From positions 120,001 through 184,000 of the forward strand of contig JAXCGZ010015128.1 in the NCBI GenBank assembly GCA_037179515.1: 64,000 bases of DNA. Reading direction: 5' to 3'. Source of the DNA: Halocaridina rubra. Taxonomy: Eukaryota; Arthropoda; Malacostraca; Decapoda; Atyidae. This document shows positions 8,302 to 23,560 of this stretch, piece after piece (position 1 is the stretch's first letter; the number at the start of each line of letters is the position of its first letter). The position numbers and the translations under genes were made by a program. The notes under the pieces are model-generated. The model saw nothing but the letters and a program-made list of their open reading frames with translations, was not told the origin of the DNA and made no database searches.

Positions 8302-10890
8302 TTGGCTATAGAAAGTGAGTTCAGGGAATTTCTTGTTGCTCGCATAAATACTGGGTCAGAGAGCATTATAATAACTGTTGTATACAACCCACCAAGAAAC
8401 CAAAATAGGCTTGAAATTTATGAGGAAAGTCATATAGGTACGATTGAAGTCATAAACTCAGTTGTTAACATGGCGCGGGAGAAAAAATGTAGGATTTTGA
8501 TTATGGGAGACTTTAATCATAAAGAGATAGATTGGATAAATCTTGACCCACACAGTGGTGAGGACTCATTTGGGGCAAGATTCCTAGATTGCGTACAAGG
8601 GAATTTCCTACACCAACATGTAATGGAACCAACAAGAGCCAGGGGTGGGGATGAGCCATCACTACTTGATCTAGTGTTCACAGATAATGTGTTGGATATT
8701 GAAAATATTGAGTATGAACCACCAATTGGAAAGAGTGACCACTGTGTGTTGTTGATGGAGTATATCATTGAAGACATTCTTCCTGAGAGTAGAGGCACTG
8801 AGGACATGAGGAGGAACTATCCGAAAGGAGATTACATCAAAATGAATGAGCTTTTTGCAGTTATTGACTGGAGAACCTTATTTTACAACAAATCTGTACA
8901 AGAAATGTATGACATCTTTTGTGAGAAATATGGAAAGATAGTAGATTGCTGCATACCTGTCACCAAAGTAGGTGTAATTCATGCCAGAGAGAAATGGTTC
9001 GATAATGGGTGTAAAAGAGCTAAGGAGTGGAGAGACAAATGCTGGAAAAGGTATAGGAGGAGAAAAAACATAAATGCCTGGCAAACCTACAAAAGAGCAA
9101 GAAATGACTACCTAAGTAAAAGGAGAGAGGCAGAGAGAGATTATGAGAGGGACATCACCAGGAAGGCTAAAGAAAATCCCAAGCTTTTCCACAGCTTTAT
9201 CAGAGGAAAACTGAAGGTAAAAGAACAGGTTTTAAGGCTAAAGAGAGCGGATGGAAGCATCACTGAGACGGACGAAGAGATCTGCAAAGAATTGAACAAG
9301 GAGTTTCAGTCAGTATTTACAGTAGAAAATACCCCACCCCCTCAGATTGCAGTGATAGAAGCTCAAGGGCCGGTATTAGAGAACATCAACCTTACAGCCA
9401 CAGAGGTATGCAAAGCGCTGATGGATTTAGATGTTCATAAAGCTACAGGTCCTGATGACATATCCCCTCATGTGCTTAAAAAATGCGCAAACACAATATC
9501 AGTGGCACTAAGTATCATATTTAAGGAGTCACTGGAGTCGGGGGAGATTCCAAGATGCTGGAAACAAGCAAATGTGATACCTATCTTCAAAAAGGGAAGG
9601 AGGGATACGGCTCTGAACTATAGACCAGTTTCCTTGACCAGCATAGTTTGCAAACTTATGGAGAAACTACTAAGGAAACATATCTTTCTTCACTTGGAAT
9701 CCTTCAACTTTTTGTCAGTGAGGCAACATGGCTTCAGAGAAGGAAGATCAACAGTAACAAACTTATTAGAATTTTATGATGAGGTAAGCCAAATCTTACA
9801 GGAAAGAGAGGGCTGGGCAGATTGCATATTCCTAGACTTCCAGAAAGCGTTTGACACTGTTCCACATGGGAGACTTATTAGGAAGCTGCAATCAATGGCG
9901 AGAATAGGTGGAAATGTCTTGGAATGGATAAAAACTTACTTAGAAGGAAGGGAACAGAGGGTTAGAGTAAGACACTCAGTGTCTGAATGGAGAAGAGTTA
10001 GTAGTGGAGTTCCACAGGGTTCAGTTTTAGGGCCACTTTTGTTCCTTGTATATGTAAATGACCTACCAGAGTCTGTAAATTCATTCATGAATATGTTTGC
10101 AGATGATGCAAAGATTGTGAAGAAAGTAAAAAACGAGAACAATGGTAGAGAACTTCAGGAGGATCTAAATAATCTGCATGAGTGGTCAGAAAAGTGGCTA
10201 ATGAAATTCAATACCTCAAAATGTAAGGTAATGAGAATGGGTACAAGTGCAAGAAGGCCCAAGCTTGACTACTCGGTGGCTGGAGTACAACTTCAAGAGA
10301 CAGAAAATGAGAGAGATCTAGGAGTAAACATACTGGCAGATTTGTCTCCAGAAATACATATAAATGGCGTAGTAAGGGCAGCATATGCATTCTTATCAAA
10401 TGTAAGGGTAGCCTTCAGGCACATGGACAAGGAAATGTTCAGAAATATTTATGTAACCTATGTGAGGCCAAAACTCGAATATGCAGCCCCCTTTTGGAAT
10501 CCGCACTTGAAAAAGCACATAGCTAAGCTTGAAAAAGTTCAAAGACATGCCACGAAACTGGTGCCAGAAATACGCAATCTCGGTTATGATGAGAGGCTGA
10601 GGGAATTAGACTTGCCATCACTCGAAGCTAGAAGAGTAAGGGGGGATATGGTGACAGTCTTTAAATTCCTTCATGGTTATGATAGAGTGGATAGGGATCG
10701 ATATTTCGATATGGCTGGCTCTAGAACTAGAGGTCATAGTTTGAAGCTTCGGAAGAAAACTTGTTTGCAGGATGTAAGGAAATACTTTTTCAGTGTAAGA
10801 GTAGTTGATAATTGGAATTCGCTAAGCGAGGAGGTAGTTAATGCTACCTCAATCCATAGTTTTAAGGACAGGTATGATAAGTATCACTAA
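8302..10890 (+). CDS. LINE endonuclease/reverse transcriptase polyprotein (copy B)
   Basis: An open frame of 862 codons. Residues 1-160 are the back half of an apurinic-type endonuclease: ITVVYNPPRNQNR, IMGDFNHKEIDW and GKSDHCVLL with the catalytic SDH. Residues about 350-680 are RT: KATGPDDISP, NYRPVSLTSIVCK, QHGFREGRSTVTN, FLDFQKAFDTVPH (motif A Asp), GVPQGSVLGPLLF (motif B) and MFADDAKI (catalytic FADD). The remainder is the thumb and C-terminal region seen in CR1/L2-type elements (YVRPKLEYAAPFWNP). The first in-frame ATG is used only for bookkeeping: the true start lies upstream, before a frameshift at about 8240-8258. All RT catalytic residues are present, so the copy is crippled only at its 5' end. 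Confidence 0.93.
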   Translation: MAIESEFREFLVARINTGSESIIITVVYNPPRNQNRLEIYEESHIGTIEVINSVVNMAREKKCRILIMGDFNHKEIDWINLDPHSGEDSFGARFLDCVQGNFLHQHVMEPTRARGGDEPSLLDLVFTDNVLDIENIEYEPPIGKSDHCVLLMEYIIEDILPESRGTEDMRRNYPKGDYIKMNELFAVIDWRTLFYNKSVQEMYDIFCEKYGKIVDCCIPVTKVGVIHAREKWFDNGCKRAKEWRDKCWKRYRRRKNINAWQTYKRARNDYLSKRREAERDYERDITRKAKENPKLFHSFIRGKLKVKEQVLRLKRADGSITETDEEICKELNKEFQSVFTVENTPPPQIAVIEAQGPVLENINLTATEVCKALMDLDVHKATGPDDISPHVLKKCANTISVALSIIFKESLESGEIPRCWKQANVIPIFKKGRRDTALNYRPVSLTSIVCKLMEKLLRKHIFLHLESFNFLSVRQHGFREGRSTVTNLLEFYDEVSQILQEREGWADCIFLDFQKAFDTVPHGRLIRKLQSMARIGGNVLEWIKTYLEGREQRVRVRHSVSEWRRVSSGVPQGSVLGPLLFLVYVNDLPESVNSFMNMFADDAKIVKKVKNENNGRELQEDLNNLHEWSEKWLMKFNTSKCKVMRMGTSARRPKLDYSVAGVQLQETENERDLGVNILADLSPEIHINGVVRAAYAFLSNVRVAFRHMDKEMFRNIYVTYVRPKLEYAAPFWNPHLKKHIAKLEKVQRHATKLVPEIRNLGYDERLRELDLPSLEARRVRGDMVTVFKFLHGYDRVDRDRYFDMAGSRTRGHSLKLRKKTCLQDVRKYFFSVRVVDNWNSLSEEVVNATSIHSFKDRYDKYH

Positions 10891-10915
10891 GTCTAAAAAT
10901 GGAACCGATCAGGAG

Positions 10916-13492
<2,577 letters not shown>

Positions 13493-13500
13493 CACACACA

Positions 13501-13856
13501 CTCGAAGTTAGAAGAGTGAGGGGGGATATGGTGACAGTCTTTAAATTCCTTCATGGTTATGATAGAGTGGATAGGGATCGATATTTTGATATGGCTGGCT
13601 CTAGAACTAGAGGTCATAGTTTGAAGCTTCGTAAGAAAAGTTCTTTGCAGGATGTAAGGAAATACTTTTTCAGTGTAAGAGTAGTTGATAATTGGAATTG
13701 GCTAAGCGAGGAGGTAGTTAATGCTATCTCAATCCATAGTTTTAAGGACAAGTATGATATGTATGACTAAGTATAAAATGGAACCGATGAGGAGACGGGA
13801 AGATACGAGCTTTGGGCTCTTTCCCGTAAACACAATTAGGTAATCACAATTAGGTA

Positions 13857-13860
<4 letters not shown>
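13501..13860 (+). mobile_element. LINE fragment D, array unit 1
   Basis: 5'-truncated CR1/L2-like LINE end beginning CTCGAAGTTAGAAG straight after a short CA run. It has an 84-codon open C-terminal frame (13516-13770), then the 3' hairpin and terminal repeats. It carries AAAAGTTCTTTG where copies A-C have AAAACTTGTTTG, so it is a distinct insertion. Confidence 0.9.
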
Positions 13861-13897
<37 letters not shown>

Positions 13898-13914
13898 ACA
13901 CACATACACACACA

Positions 13915-14082
13915 GAACCAGAGGTCATAGTTTGAAGCTTCGTAAGAAAAGTTTTTTGCAGGATGTAAGGAAATACTTTTTCAGTGTAAGAGTAGTTGAT
14001 AATTGGAATTGGCTAAGCGAGGAGGTAGTTAATGCTATCTCAATCCATAGTTTTAAGGACAGGTATGATAAGTATGACTAAG
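13915..14082 (+). mobile_element. LINE fragment E, array unit 1 (chopped at both ends)
   Basis: A 168-base internal C-terminal piece (from GAACCAGAGGTC to GACTAAG), lying after (CA)n. Its 3' UTR is missing because it is joined directly to the next unit at AATGGAGAAG; E4 shows the intact form. Confidence 0.9.
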
Positions 14083-15077
14083 AATGGAGAAGAGTTAGTA
14101 GTGGAGTTCCACAGGGTTCAGTTTTAGGGCCACTTTTGTTCCTTGTATATGTAAATGACCTACCAGAGTCTGTAAATTCATTCATGAATATGTTTGCAGA
14201 TGATGCAAAGATTGTGAAGAAAGTAAAAAACGAGAACAATGGTAGAGAACTTCAGGAGGATCTAAATAATCTGCATGAGTGGTCAGAAAAGTGGCTAATG
14301 AAATTCAATACCTCAAAATGTAAGGTAATGAGAATGGGTACAAGTGCAAGAAGGCCCAAGCTTGACTACTCGGTGGCTGGAGGACAACTTCAAGAGACAG
14401 AAAATGAGAGAGATCTAGGAGTAAACATACTGGCAGATTTGTCTCCAGAAATACATATAAATGGCGTAGTAAGGGCAGCATATGCATTCTTATCAAACGT
14501 AAGGGTAGCCTTCAGGCACATGGACAAGGAAATGTTCAGAAATATTTATGTAACCTATGTGAGGCCAAAACTCGAATATGCAGCCCCCTTTTGGAATCCG
14601 CACTTGAAAAAGCACATAGCTAAGCTTGAAAAAGTTCAAAGACATGCCACGAAACTGGTGCCAGAAATACGCAATCTCGGTTATGATGAGAGGCTGAGGG
14701 AATTAGACTTGCCATCACTCGAAGCTAGAAGAGTAAGGGGGGATATGGTGACAGTCTTTAAATTCCTTCATGGTTATGATAGAGTGGATAGGGATCGAAA
14801 TTTCGATATGGCTGGCTCTAGAACTAGAGGTCATAGTTTGAAGCTTCGGAAGAAAACTTGTTTGCAGGATGTAAGGAAATACTTTTTCAGTGTAAGAGTA
14901 GTTGATAATTGGAATTGGCTAAGCGAGGAGGTAGTTAATGCTATCTCAATCCATAGTTTTAAGGACAGGTATGATAAGTATCACTAAGTCTAAAAATGGA
15001 ACCGATCAGGAGACGGGAAGATACGAGCTTTGGGCTCTTTCCCGTAAACACAATTAGGTAATCACAATTAGGTAATC
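14083..15077 (+). mobile_element. LINE fragment F, array unit 2 (RT C-terminal half)
   Basis: Repeats copy C from the codons before GVPQGSVLGP to the terminal repeats. The frame is open from 14136 to 14987 (283 codons), containing FADD but lacking motif A, so it cannot make an active RT. It has unit-specific changes at about 14381 and 14798. Confidence 0.92.
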
Positions 15078-15084
15078 ACACACA

Positions 15085-15444
15085 CTCGAAGTTAGAAGAG
15101 TGAGGGGGGATATGGTGACAGTCTTTAAATTCCTTCATGGTTATGATAGAGTGGATAGGGATCGATATTTTGATATGGCTGGCTCTAGAACTAGAGGTCA
15201 TAGTTTGAAGCTTCGTAAGAAAAGTTCTTTGCAGGATGTAAGGAAATACTTTTTCAGTGTAAGAGTAGTTGATAATTGGAATTGGCTAAGCGAGGAGGTA
15301 GTTAATGCTATCTCAATCCATAGTTTTAAGGACAAGTATGATATGTATGACTAAGTATAAAATGGAACCGATGAGGAGACGGGAAGATACGAGCTTTGGG
15401 CTCTTTCCCGTAAACACAATTAGGTAATCACAATTAGGTAATTA
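15085..15444 (+). mobile_element. LINE fragment D, array unit 2
   Basis: Same truncated fragment as 13501-13860, with an 84-codon open frame at 15100-15354 and a complete 3' hairpin. Confidence 0.9.
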
Positions 15445-15492
15445 CACACACACACACACACACACTCACTCACACACACACATACACACACA

Positions 15493-15660
15493 GAACCAGA
15501 GGTCATAGTTTGAAGCTTCGTAAGAAAAGTTTTTTGCAGGATGTAAGGAAATACTTTTTCAGTGTAAGAGTAGTTGATAATTGGAATTGGCTAAGCGAGG
15601 AGGTAGTTAATGCTATCTCAATCCATAGTTTTAAGGACAGGTATGATAAGTATGACTAAG
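15493..15660 (+). mobile_element. LINE fragment E, array unit 2
   Basis: Same chopped piece as 13915-14082, ending GACTAAG and fused to unit 3. Confidence 0.9.
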
Positions 15661-16655
15661 AATGGAGAAGAGTTAGTAGTGGAGTTCCACAGGGTTCAGT
15701 TTTAGGGCCACTTTTGTTCCTTGTATATGTAAATGACCTACCAGAGTCTGTAAATTCATTCATGAATATGTTTGCAGATGATGCAAAGATTGTGAAGAAA
15801 GTAAAAAACGAGAACAATGGTAGAGAACTTCAGGAGGATCTAAATAATCTGCATGAGTGGTCAGAAAAGTGGCTAATGAAATTCAATACCTCAAAATGTA
15901 AGGTAATGAGAATGGGTACAAGTGCAAGAAGGCCCAAGCTTGACTACTCGGTGGCTGGAGTACAACTTCAAGAGACAGAAAATGAGAGAGATCTAGGAGT
16001 AAACATACTGGCAGATTTGTCTCCAGAAATACATATAAATGGCGTAGTAAGGGCAGCATATGCATTCTTATCAAACGTAAGGGTAGCCTTCAGGCACATG
16101 GACAAGGAAATGTTCAGAAATATTTATGTAACCTATGTGAGGCCAAAACTCGAATATGCAGCCCCCTTTTGGAATCCGCACTTGAAAAAGCACATAGCTA
16201 AGCTTGAAAAAGTTCAAAGACATGCCACGAAACTGGTGCCAGAAATACGCAATCTCGGTTATGATGAGAGGCTGAGGGAATTAGACTTGCCATCACTCGA
16301 AGCTAGAAGAGTAAGGGGGGATATGGTGACAGTCTTTAAATTCCTTCATGGTTATGATAGAGTGGATAGGGATCGATATTTCGATATGGCTGGCTCTAGA
16401 ACTAGAGGTCATAGTTTGAAGCTTCGGAAGAAAACTTGTTTGCAGGATGTAAGGAAATACTTTTTCAGTGTAAGAGTAGTTGATAATTGGAATTGGCTAA
16501 GCGAGGAGGTAGTTAATGCTATCTCAATCCATAGTTTTAAGGACAGGTATGATAAGTATCACTAAGTCTAAAAATGGAACCGATCAGGAGACGGGAAGAT
16601 ACGAGCTTTGGGCTCTTTCCCGTAAACACAATTAGGTAATCACAATTAGGTAATC
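15661..16655 (+). mobile_element. LINE fragment F, array unit 3
   Basis: Third copy of the RT C-terminal half; open frame 15714-16565 with FADD, then the 3' hairpin and terminal repeats. It lacks the two changes private to unit 2. Confidence 0.92.
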
Positions 16656-16662
16656 ACACACA

Positions 16663-17018
16663 CTCGAAGTTAGAAGAGTGAGGAGGGATATGGTGACAGT
16701 CTTTAAATTCCTTCATGGTTATGATAGAGTGGATAGGGATCGATATTTTGATATGGCTGGCTCTAGAACTAGAGGTCATAGTTTGAAGCTTCGTAAGAAA
16801 AGTTCTTTGCAGGATGTAAGGAAATACTTTTTCAGTGTAAGAGTAGTTGATAATTGGAATTGGCTAAGCGAGGAGGTAGTTAATGCTATCTCAATCCATA
16901 GTTTTAAGGACAAGTATGATATGTATGACTAAGTATAAAATGGAACCGATGAGGAGACGGGAAGATACGAGCTTTGGGCTCTTTCCCGTAAACACAATTA
17001 GGTAATCACAATTAGGTA

Positions 17019-17022
<4 letters not shown>
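16663..17022 (+). mobile_element. LINE fragment D, array unit 3
   Basis: Same as 13501-13860, with a GAGGAGGGAT variant (GAGGGGGGAT elsewhere) that changes Gly to Arg near the start of the 84-codon frame. Confidence 0.9.
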
Positions 17023-17057
<35 letters not shown>

Positions 17058-17074
17058 ACACACATACACACACA

Positions 17075-17242
17075 GAACCAGAGGTCATAGTTTGAAGCTT
17101 CGTAAGAAAAGTTTTTTGCAGGATGTAAGGAAATACTTTTTCAGTGTAAGAGTAGTTGATAATTGGAATTGGCTAAGCGAGGAGGTAGTTAATGCTATCT
17201 CAATCCATAGTTTTAAGGACAGGTATGATAAGTATGACTAAG
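17075..17242 (+). mobile_element. LINE fragment E, array unit 3
   Basis: Same chopped piece as in units 1 and 2, ending GACTAAG at the junction with unit 4. Confidence 0.9.
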
Positions 17243-18236
17243 AATGGAGAAGAGTTAGTAGTGGAGTTCCACAGGGTTCAGTTTTAGGGCCACTTTTGTT
17301 CCTTGTATATGTAAATGACCTACCAGAGTCTGTAAATTCATTCATGAATATGTTTGCAGATGATGCAAAGATTGTGAAGAAAGTAAAAAACGAGAACAAT
17401 GGTAGAGAACTTCAGGAGGATCTAAATAATCTGCATGAGTGGTCAGAAAAGTGGCTAATGAAATTCAATACCTCAAAATGTAAGGTAATGAGAATGGGTA
17501 CAAGTGCAAGAAGGCCCAAGCTTGACTACTCGGTGGCTGGAGTACAACTTCAAGAGACAGAAAATGAGAGAGATCTAGGAGTAAACATACTGGCAGATTT
17601 GTCTCCAGAAATACATATAAATGGCGTAGTAAGGGCAGCATATGCATTCTTATCAAACGTAAGGGTAGCCTTCAGGCACATGGACAAGGAAATGTTCAGA
17701 AATATTTATGTAACCTATGTGAGGCCAAAACTCGAATATGCAGCCCCCTTTTGGAATCCGCACTTGAAAAAGCACATAGCTAAGCTTGAAAAAGTTCAAA
17801 GACATGCCACGAAACTGGTGCCAGAAATACGCAATCTCGGTTATGATGAGAGGCTGAGGGAATTAGACTTGCCATCACTCGAAGCTAGAAGAGTAAGGGG
17901 GGATATGGTGACAGTCTTTAAATTCCTTCATGGTTATGATAGAGTGGATAGGGATCGATATTTCGATATGGCTGGCTCTAGAACTAGAGGTCATAGTTTG
18001 AAGCTTCGGAAGAAAACTTGTTTGCAGGATGTAAGGAAATACTTTTTCAGTGTAAGAGTAGTTGATAATTGGAATTGGCTAAGCGAGGAGGTAGTTAATG
18101 CTATCTCAATCCATAGTTTTAAGGACAGGTATGATAAGTATCACTAAGTCTAAAAATGGAACCGATCAGGAGACGGGAAGATACGAGCTTTGGGCTCTTT
18201 CCCGTAAACACAATTAGGTAATCACAATTAGGTAAT
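17243..18236 (+). mobile_element. LINE fragment F, array unit 4 (partial unit)
   Basis: Fourth copy of the RT C-terminal half, open frame 17296-18147, with 3' hairpin and terminal repeats. Here the D fragment is absent and the tail is followed directly by (CA)n and E4. Confidence 0.92.
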
Positions 18237-18268
18237 CACACACACACTCACACACACATACACACACA

Positions 18269-18525
18269 GAACCAGAGGTCATAGTTTGAAGCTTCGTAAG
18301 AAAAGTTCTTTGCAGGATGTAAGGAAATACTTTTTCAGTGTAAGAGTAGTTGATAATTGGAATTGGCTAAGCGAGGAGGTAGTTAATGCTATCTCAATCC
18401 ATAGTTTTAAGGACAAGTATGATAAGTATGACTAAGTATAAAATGGAACCGATGAGGAGACGGGAAGATACGAGCTTTGGGCTCTTTCCCGTAAACACAA
18501 GTAGGTAATCACAATTAGGTAATCA
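18269..18525 (+). mobile_element. LINE fragment E4 with natural 3' end
   Basis: Begins GAACCAGAGG after an interrupted (CA)n. Unlike E in units 1-3 it continues past GACTAAG into the 3' UTR hairpin, two terminal repeats (one with AAGTAGG) and (CA)n. It is the right edge of the LINE cluster and probably the source of the chopped E pieces. Confidence 0.9.
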
Positions 18526-18537
18526 CACACACACACC

Positions 18538-20087
<1,550 letters not shown>

Positions 20088-20192
20088 ATAGTCGTAATCT
20101 ACTTCAACTTCTTCTGAGTTTTGCTGTGGGAGGACTGTTAGGGGACGTATTTTTGCATTTATTACCCGAGGCATGGAGCCTAGCATTGGAAG
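20088..20192 (+). CDS. Slc39a13: Zinc transporter ZIP13, exon with TM2/TM3 entry motif
   Basis: The first of five recognised exons of a ZIP-family (SLC39A) zinc transporter on the plus strand. The acceptor TTTACAG ends at 20087 and the donor GAAG|GTAGGT follows 20192. It encodes [14 protein letters not shown], then [12 protein letters not shown], a hallmark of the LIV-1-type ZIPs and especially ZIP7/ZIP13. The exon starts with two bases of a split codon and ends in phase 1, matching exon 21104. ZIP13 moves Zn(2+) from Golgi/vesicles to cytosol in vertebrates, while the fly orthologue Zip99C is also implicated in iron loading of the secretory pathway. The N-terminal signal and first TM segment are missing from the window. 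Confidence 0.92.
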
Positions 20193-20541
20193 GTAGGTTT
20201 CACCTTTGAATTTACTGAATTGGTGCCTCACACTTCTATTTTTTTCAATTTTAATACACCTATGATATTTAATCTTTTCTGTATTAATTTTCTTAATACA
20301 GTATATCATTCGTGTACTAAAGTAGGTAGCATTGTTCTTATTTTCTATGCATTATTATAATGTCATGTCGCTTATGATTTTATTATATTAAATAAGAGCC
20401 TCCTATTATAGAAATTTTCAGTATTTAGTTAAAGCTAAAGCATGTATTTTTTTCCTTAAACAACTGACATATGTGTATTTTTTTTCATATTATAGCATGG
20501 TACCATTGATTCCATAAAAATACCTTCTATTTCTCAAAGTA

Positions 20542-20911
20542 CAGAAGCTCCCCTACTAATGAATAACCGAGTTACGAACATTCGCAGATACAAACAAAAA
20601 TCTACCCATTAGCAACCCATGTATTAATGTATATATTACTGGACTGTACTGTATAGCAACCCATGTATTAATGTATATATTACTGGACTGTACTGTATTG
20701 TTACATAATTATTACTGTATTAAAATTCATTTATACTGTATACATTAGGTTTCATGTATTAGTTAAGTGTCTCTTGCCAGAGTACTCTACAGAACTGCAT
20801 AAATATGTACTGTTGAGTACTTTTTTTTTTTACCTCAGCAGAACTTACAAAGAATTCTACTTACGAACGGACTTCTGGAACCTAACTTGTTCGTAAGTAG
20901 TGGAGTGTCTG
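20542..20911. mobile_element. 370-bp Tc1/mariner-superfamily MITE with TA duplication
   Basis: The left end CAGAAGCTCCCCTACT and the right end (read inward) CAGACACTCCACTACT form imperfect terminal inverted repeats, flanked by TA at 20540-20541 and 20912-20913. Subterminal TTACGAAC / GTTCGTAA motifs are also inverted. The CAG terminus and TA target fit the Tc1/mariner/pogo superfamily. No coding capacity. Confidence 0.75.
20611..20698. repeat. 44-bp tandem duplication inside the MITE
   Basis: The segment starting AGCAACCCATGTATTAATG occurs at 20611 and again at 20655 with no differences, a recent local duplication. Confidence 0.9.
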
Positions 20912-21103
20912 TATACTAATTAAGCGCACAGCACTGACGGAATTGGAGATAAAAAAGAATTCATTAAGCCTACTGTATTGATGGAATTGGAGATGACAGA
21001 TACCACAATGTTGGGTCGAGCTCCATAATAGGAGGCTCTTACTCAATATAGTAAAATCATAATTCTGGCTGTGGAAGCTCTTCATAAAAAATTTTCATTT
21101 CAG

Positions 21104-21258
21104 CTGGAGCTGGTCCTCATGAAGCTTTCACCCAGGTTGGCCTCTGTGTTTTGGCTGGGATATTTGTCTTCATAGTAGTAGAAATGTTGGCTGTTCATGA
21201 TTCTTCCGCACAGTATAATAATAACACAAAAGATGTCTCCGGAGCCACAAAGAAAGAG
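21104..21258 (+). CDS. Slc39a13: Zinc transporter ZIP13, exon with TM3 and cytosolic loop
   Basis: Acceptor TTTTCATTTCAG ends at 21103; donor GAG|GTAGGT follows 21258. It completes the Gly-type codon left by the previous exon and encodes AGPHEAFTQVGLCVLAG, a hydrophobic helix (IFVFIVVEMLAV), and the polar loop AVHDSSAQYNNNTKD... ending KKE in phase 0. The loop is short and Asn/Lys-rich, without the long His-rich stretch of most LIV-1 ZIPs, a feature consistent with ZIP13. It splices in phase to 24236. Confidence 0.9.
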
Positions 21259-21874
21259 GTAGGTCAGAGGATGTGCATTTGTGGAGAGCCTTGACCTTGC
21301 AGTTATGATCCAGAATTGTTTGTATTTGTGAAAGTGTTTTCAGTGTTTCTTGTAATGCTTCTTCATTAGTTTACTTTTCTCTTTCTTGTTGCCAGTTCAA
21401 ATTTTATGCTTCACTACATTTATCTTGTATCTGGCCTTCCTTTGTGGGATGTATGAGGTATCTTTACCGATGTGCAGTTTTAAGCTTCCAATTACCCCAC
21501 TGTATTACCTTAGTTCTTGACAGTTTACTGGTGAACAGTGTACAAAATGCATTGTTGTCAGTATTAGCTTTAAATATTGATTACATCATTCAACATTCTT
21601 TTGTGAGGAAATTTTCTTCATGATTGGTATTTTTCAACCCCTGAGATGACTTTAATCTCTCACTGGGCCTTAGTTTACATGGGAGTTTAGGCATCACAGA
21701 ACAATACAAACAAACAAACATTTATTTCCATTTGGCAATGGCTATTCTTTTACAAAACTAAGAGTGCACTTATAAGTAGATGTAATTGAACTAATTAGTA
21801 AAAGGGTAATACATACAGTGGACAGAAATATATGGGAATGATACGAGTGACTGATTTGAGATGAATGTTGGTTA

Positions 21875-23066
21875 CGTCAAGGTTGTGTAATGTCGCCGTG
21901 GTTGTTTAATGTGTATATGGATGGAGTGGTAAGGGAAGTAAATGAAAGAGTATTAGACAGAGGCTTGGAACTAGTGGATGAGGAGGGAAGGTTGTGGAAC
22001 TTGAGTCAGTTGCTATTTGCAGATGATACTATACTGGTGGATGATACTGAAAATGAATTGAATCATTTGGTGACTGAGTTTATTAGTGTGTGTGAAAGAA
22101 GGAAGTTGCGCTTGAATATTGGTAAAAGTAAAGTCGTGAGATGCACGAGGAGTGTTAATGTTGGCAGTTTGAATGTAGGAGTGATTGGGGTCACATGTAT
22201 CAAGGAGTGGACGAGTGGATGTAGAGGTAAATCACAGAGTAATGGAAGCTAGTAAATGTCTAAGTGGGTTGAAAAGTGTAATGAGAAATAGATATTTGGG
22301 AATGAATGCAAAGAGAAGGATATATGAAGGTGTGATTGTGCCGACAGCAATGTATGGAGCAGAGACTTGGAATGCAAGATAGGATAAAAGAAACAAGTTG
22401 AATGTAATGGAGATGAGGTGTTTGAGAGGTATGATTGGTGTATCTAGAATAGATAGAGTAAGAAATGAGGATGTCAGGGAGAGAACGGGTGTTTGAATGA
22501 AGCTGTCGGATAGGTTAGATTAGAATGTGGTGCGATGGTTCGGACATATGGAAAGGATGAGTAATGAACGATTAGTGAAGAGAGTGTGGAGTGAAGAAGT
22601 GATTGGAGTTAGGTTAAGAGCGAGACCTAGAATGAGATGGATGGATGGCGTGAAAAGAGCACTGAATGCACGTGGAATGTCAGTGGCACAGGAAAGAGTG
22701 CGTGCAAGAGATAGGAATGAGTGGAGGAAGATTGTGCATATATGACAGGTCCAAAGGGATTGCTCGCACCTGCTAGCTCAGTGAACTGTGGTGGACGGGT
22801 GTGAGGGGAGTTGCCATTTGATGAAGCGGTGGGGGTAAACCAGCTGCGGCTGTCGGGCCTCATTGTAGAATACTCTTTCCCACCTACCTTGTGGGTGACC
22901 CAAGCAGGGTGGAAGGGGGGGGGGGAGACGTGGCAACCTTCTATCCCCAAGGAGCTGAGAGGAGTGGTTGAGGTGTGTATGTGGATCGTGGTGAATGCGC
23001 ATTTCTTGGCTCGGCCACCCCCCTTACAAGGGGAAATGAGGCTTATGTCTATGTATGTATGTATGT
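21875..23066 (+). mobile_element. RTE-like non-LTR retrotransposon, 5'-truncated
   Basis: In ZIP13 intron 21259-24235. It begins near RT motif B (MSPWLFNVYMDGVVREV), then LLFADDTILVDD (catalytic), a thumb with GVIVPTAMYGAETW, and the C-terminal RWFGHMERMSNERL and RPRMRWMDGVKRALN blocks. The frame is broken near 22190 and 22380. A 3' tail follows to about 23066, with GC-rich blocks, CCTTACAAGGGG and a (GTAT)n end. Fragments of similar elements occur at 54268 and 56053. Confidence 0.85.
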
Positions 23067-23329
23067 AGAAAATGAAGAGTAACTTGAGTTAACAGATGTG
23101 TATAAAAATTATAATAACAATAATCATACTGTAATAAAAATGTTAACAATAATGTTAATAATAAATTAGTGATAATAATAACACTCGATACTGGATCGTT
23201 ATTATTGGCATCATCACCATATTCCTATTCGTTACAATGAGAATAATTAGTTCTTAACTTAGAGTTTAAAGAAGGTGGTATCAATTTTCATATGGAATGG
23301 TTAGTGTTAAGGGATATTGCATTAATCAT

Positions 23330-23560
23330 TATGTGTGATCGGTGTGTGAGCAGTAACTATTTATCCAAGAGATAGCTATATACATTAGTTTGCCTTTGAA
23401 AGCTGCGAAGGAGAATGAATTTTGTAGATGTTCTGGAATATTGTTCCAGAGTGTTGGCCCTTTAATAGTGATCATCTTTGAACCTGAATATGTTTCCTTT
23501 AGTATAAGGTAATAATGTTGTAGTACTCTTACTTCTTTTTTCACATTTCTTCTTTACTTA
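23330..23560 (-). mobile_element. LINE C-terminal fragment (minus strand)
   Basis: A 71-codon minus-strand frame contains IKGPTLWNNIPEHLQN and FKGKLMYIAIS, the usual last block of CR1/L2/Jockey-type RT polyproteins. It is too short and diverged to assign. Sequence up to about 23990 may belong to the same relic. Confidence 0.6.

Larger units (their letters stand above)
20372..21062. repeat. fold-back element with ~38-bp inverted arms in ZIP13 intron
   Basis: The left arm 20372-20410 (TTATGATTTTATTATATT...GAGCCTCCTATTATA) is the near-perfect reverse complement of 21024-21062 (CATAATAGGAGGCTC...AAAATCATAA). The arms enclose a separate TA-flanked MITE, so this looks like a larger non-autonomous element into which a smaller one jumped. 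A target-site duplication is not evident. Confidence 0.7.

Noticed and set aside
8517..9084. Minus-strand frames inside the LINE coding region
   Set aside because: Shadows of the endonuclease/RT frame on the plus strand; the same applies to the repeated 63- and 68-codon minus frames in each LINE copy.
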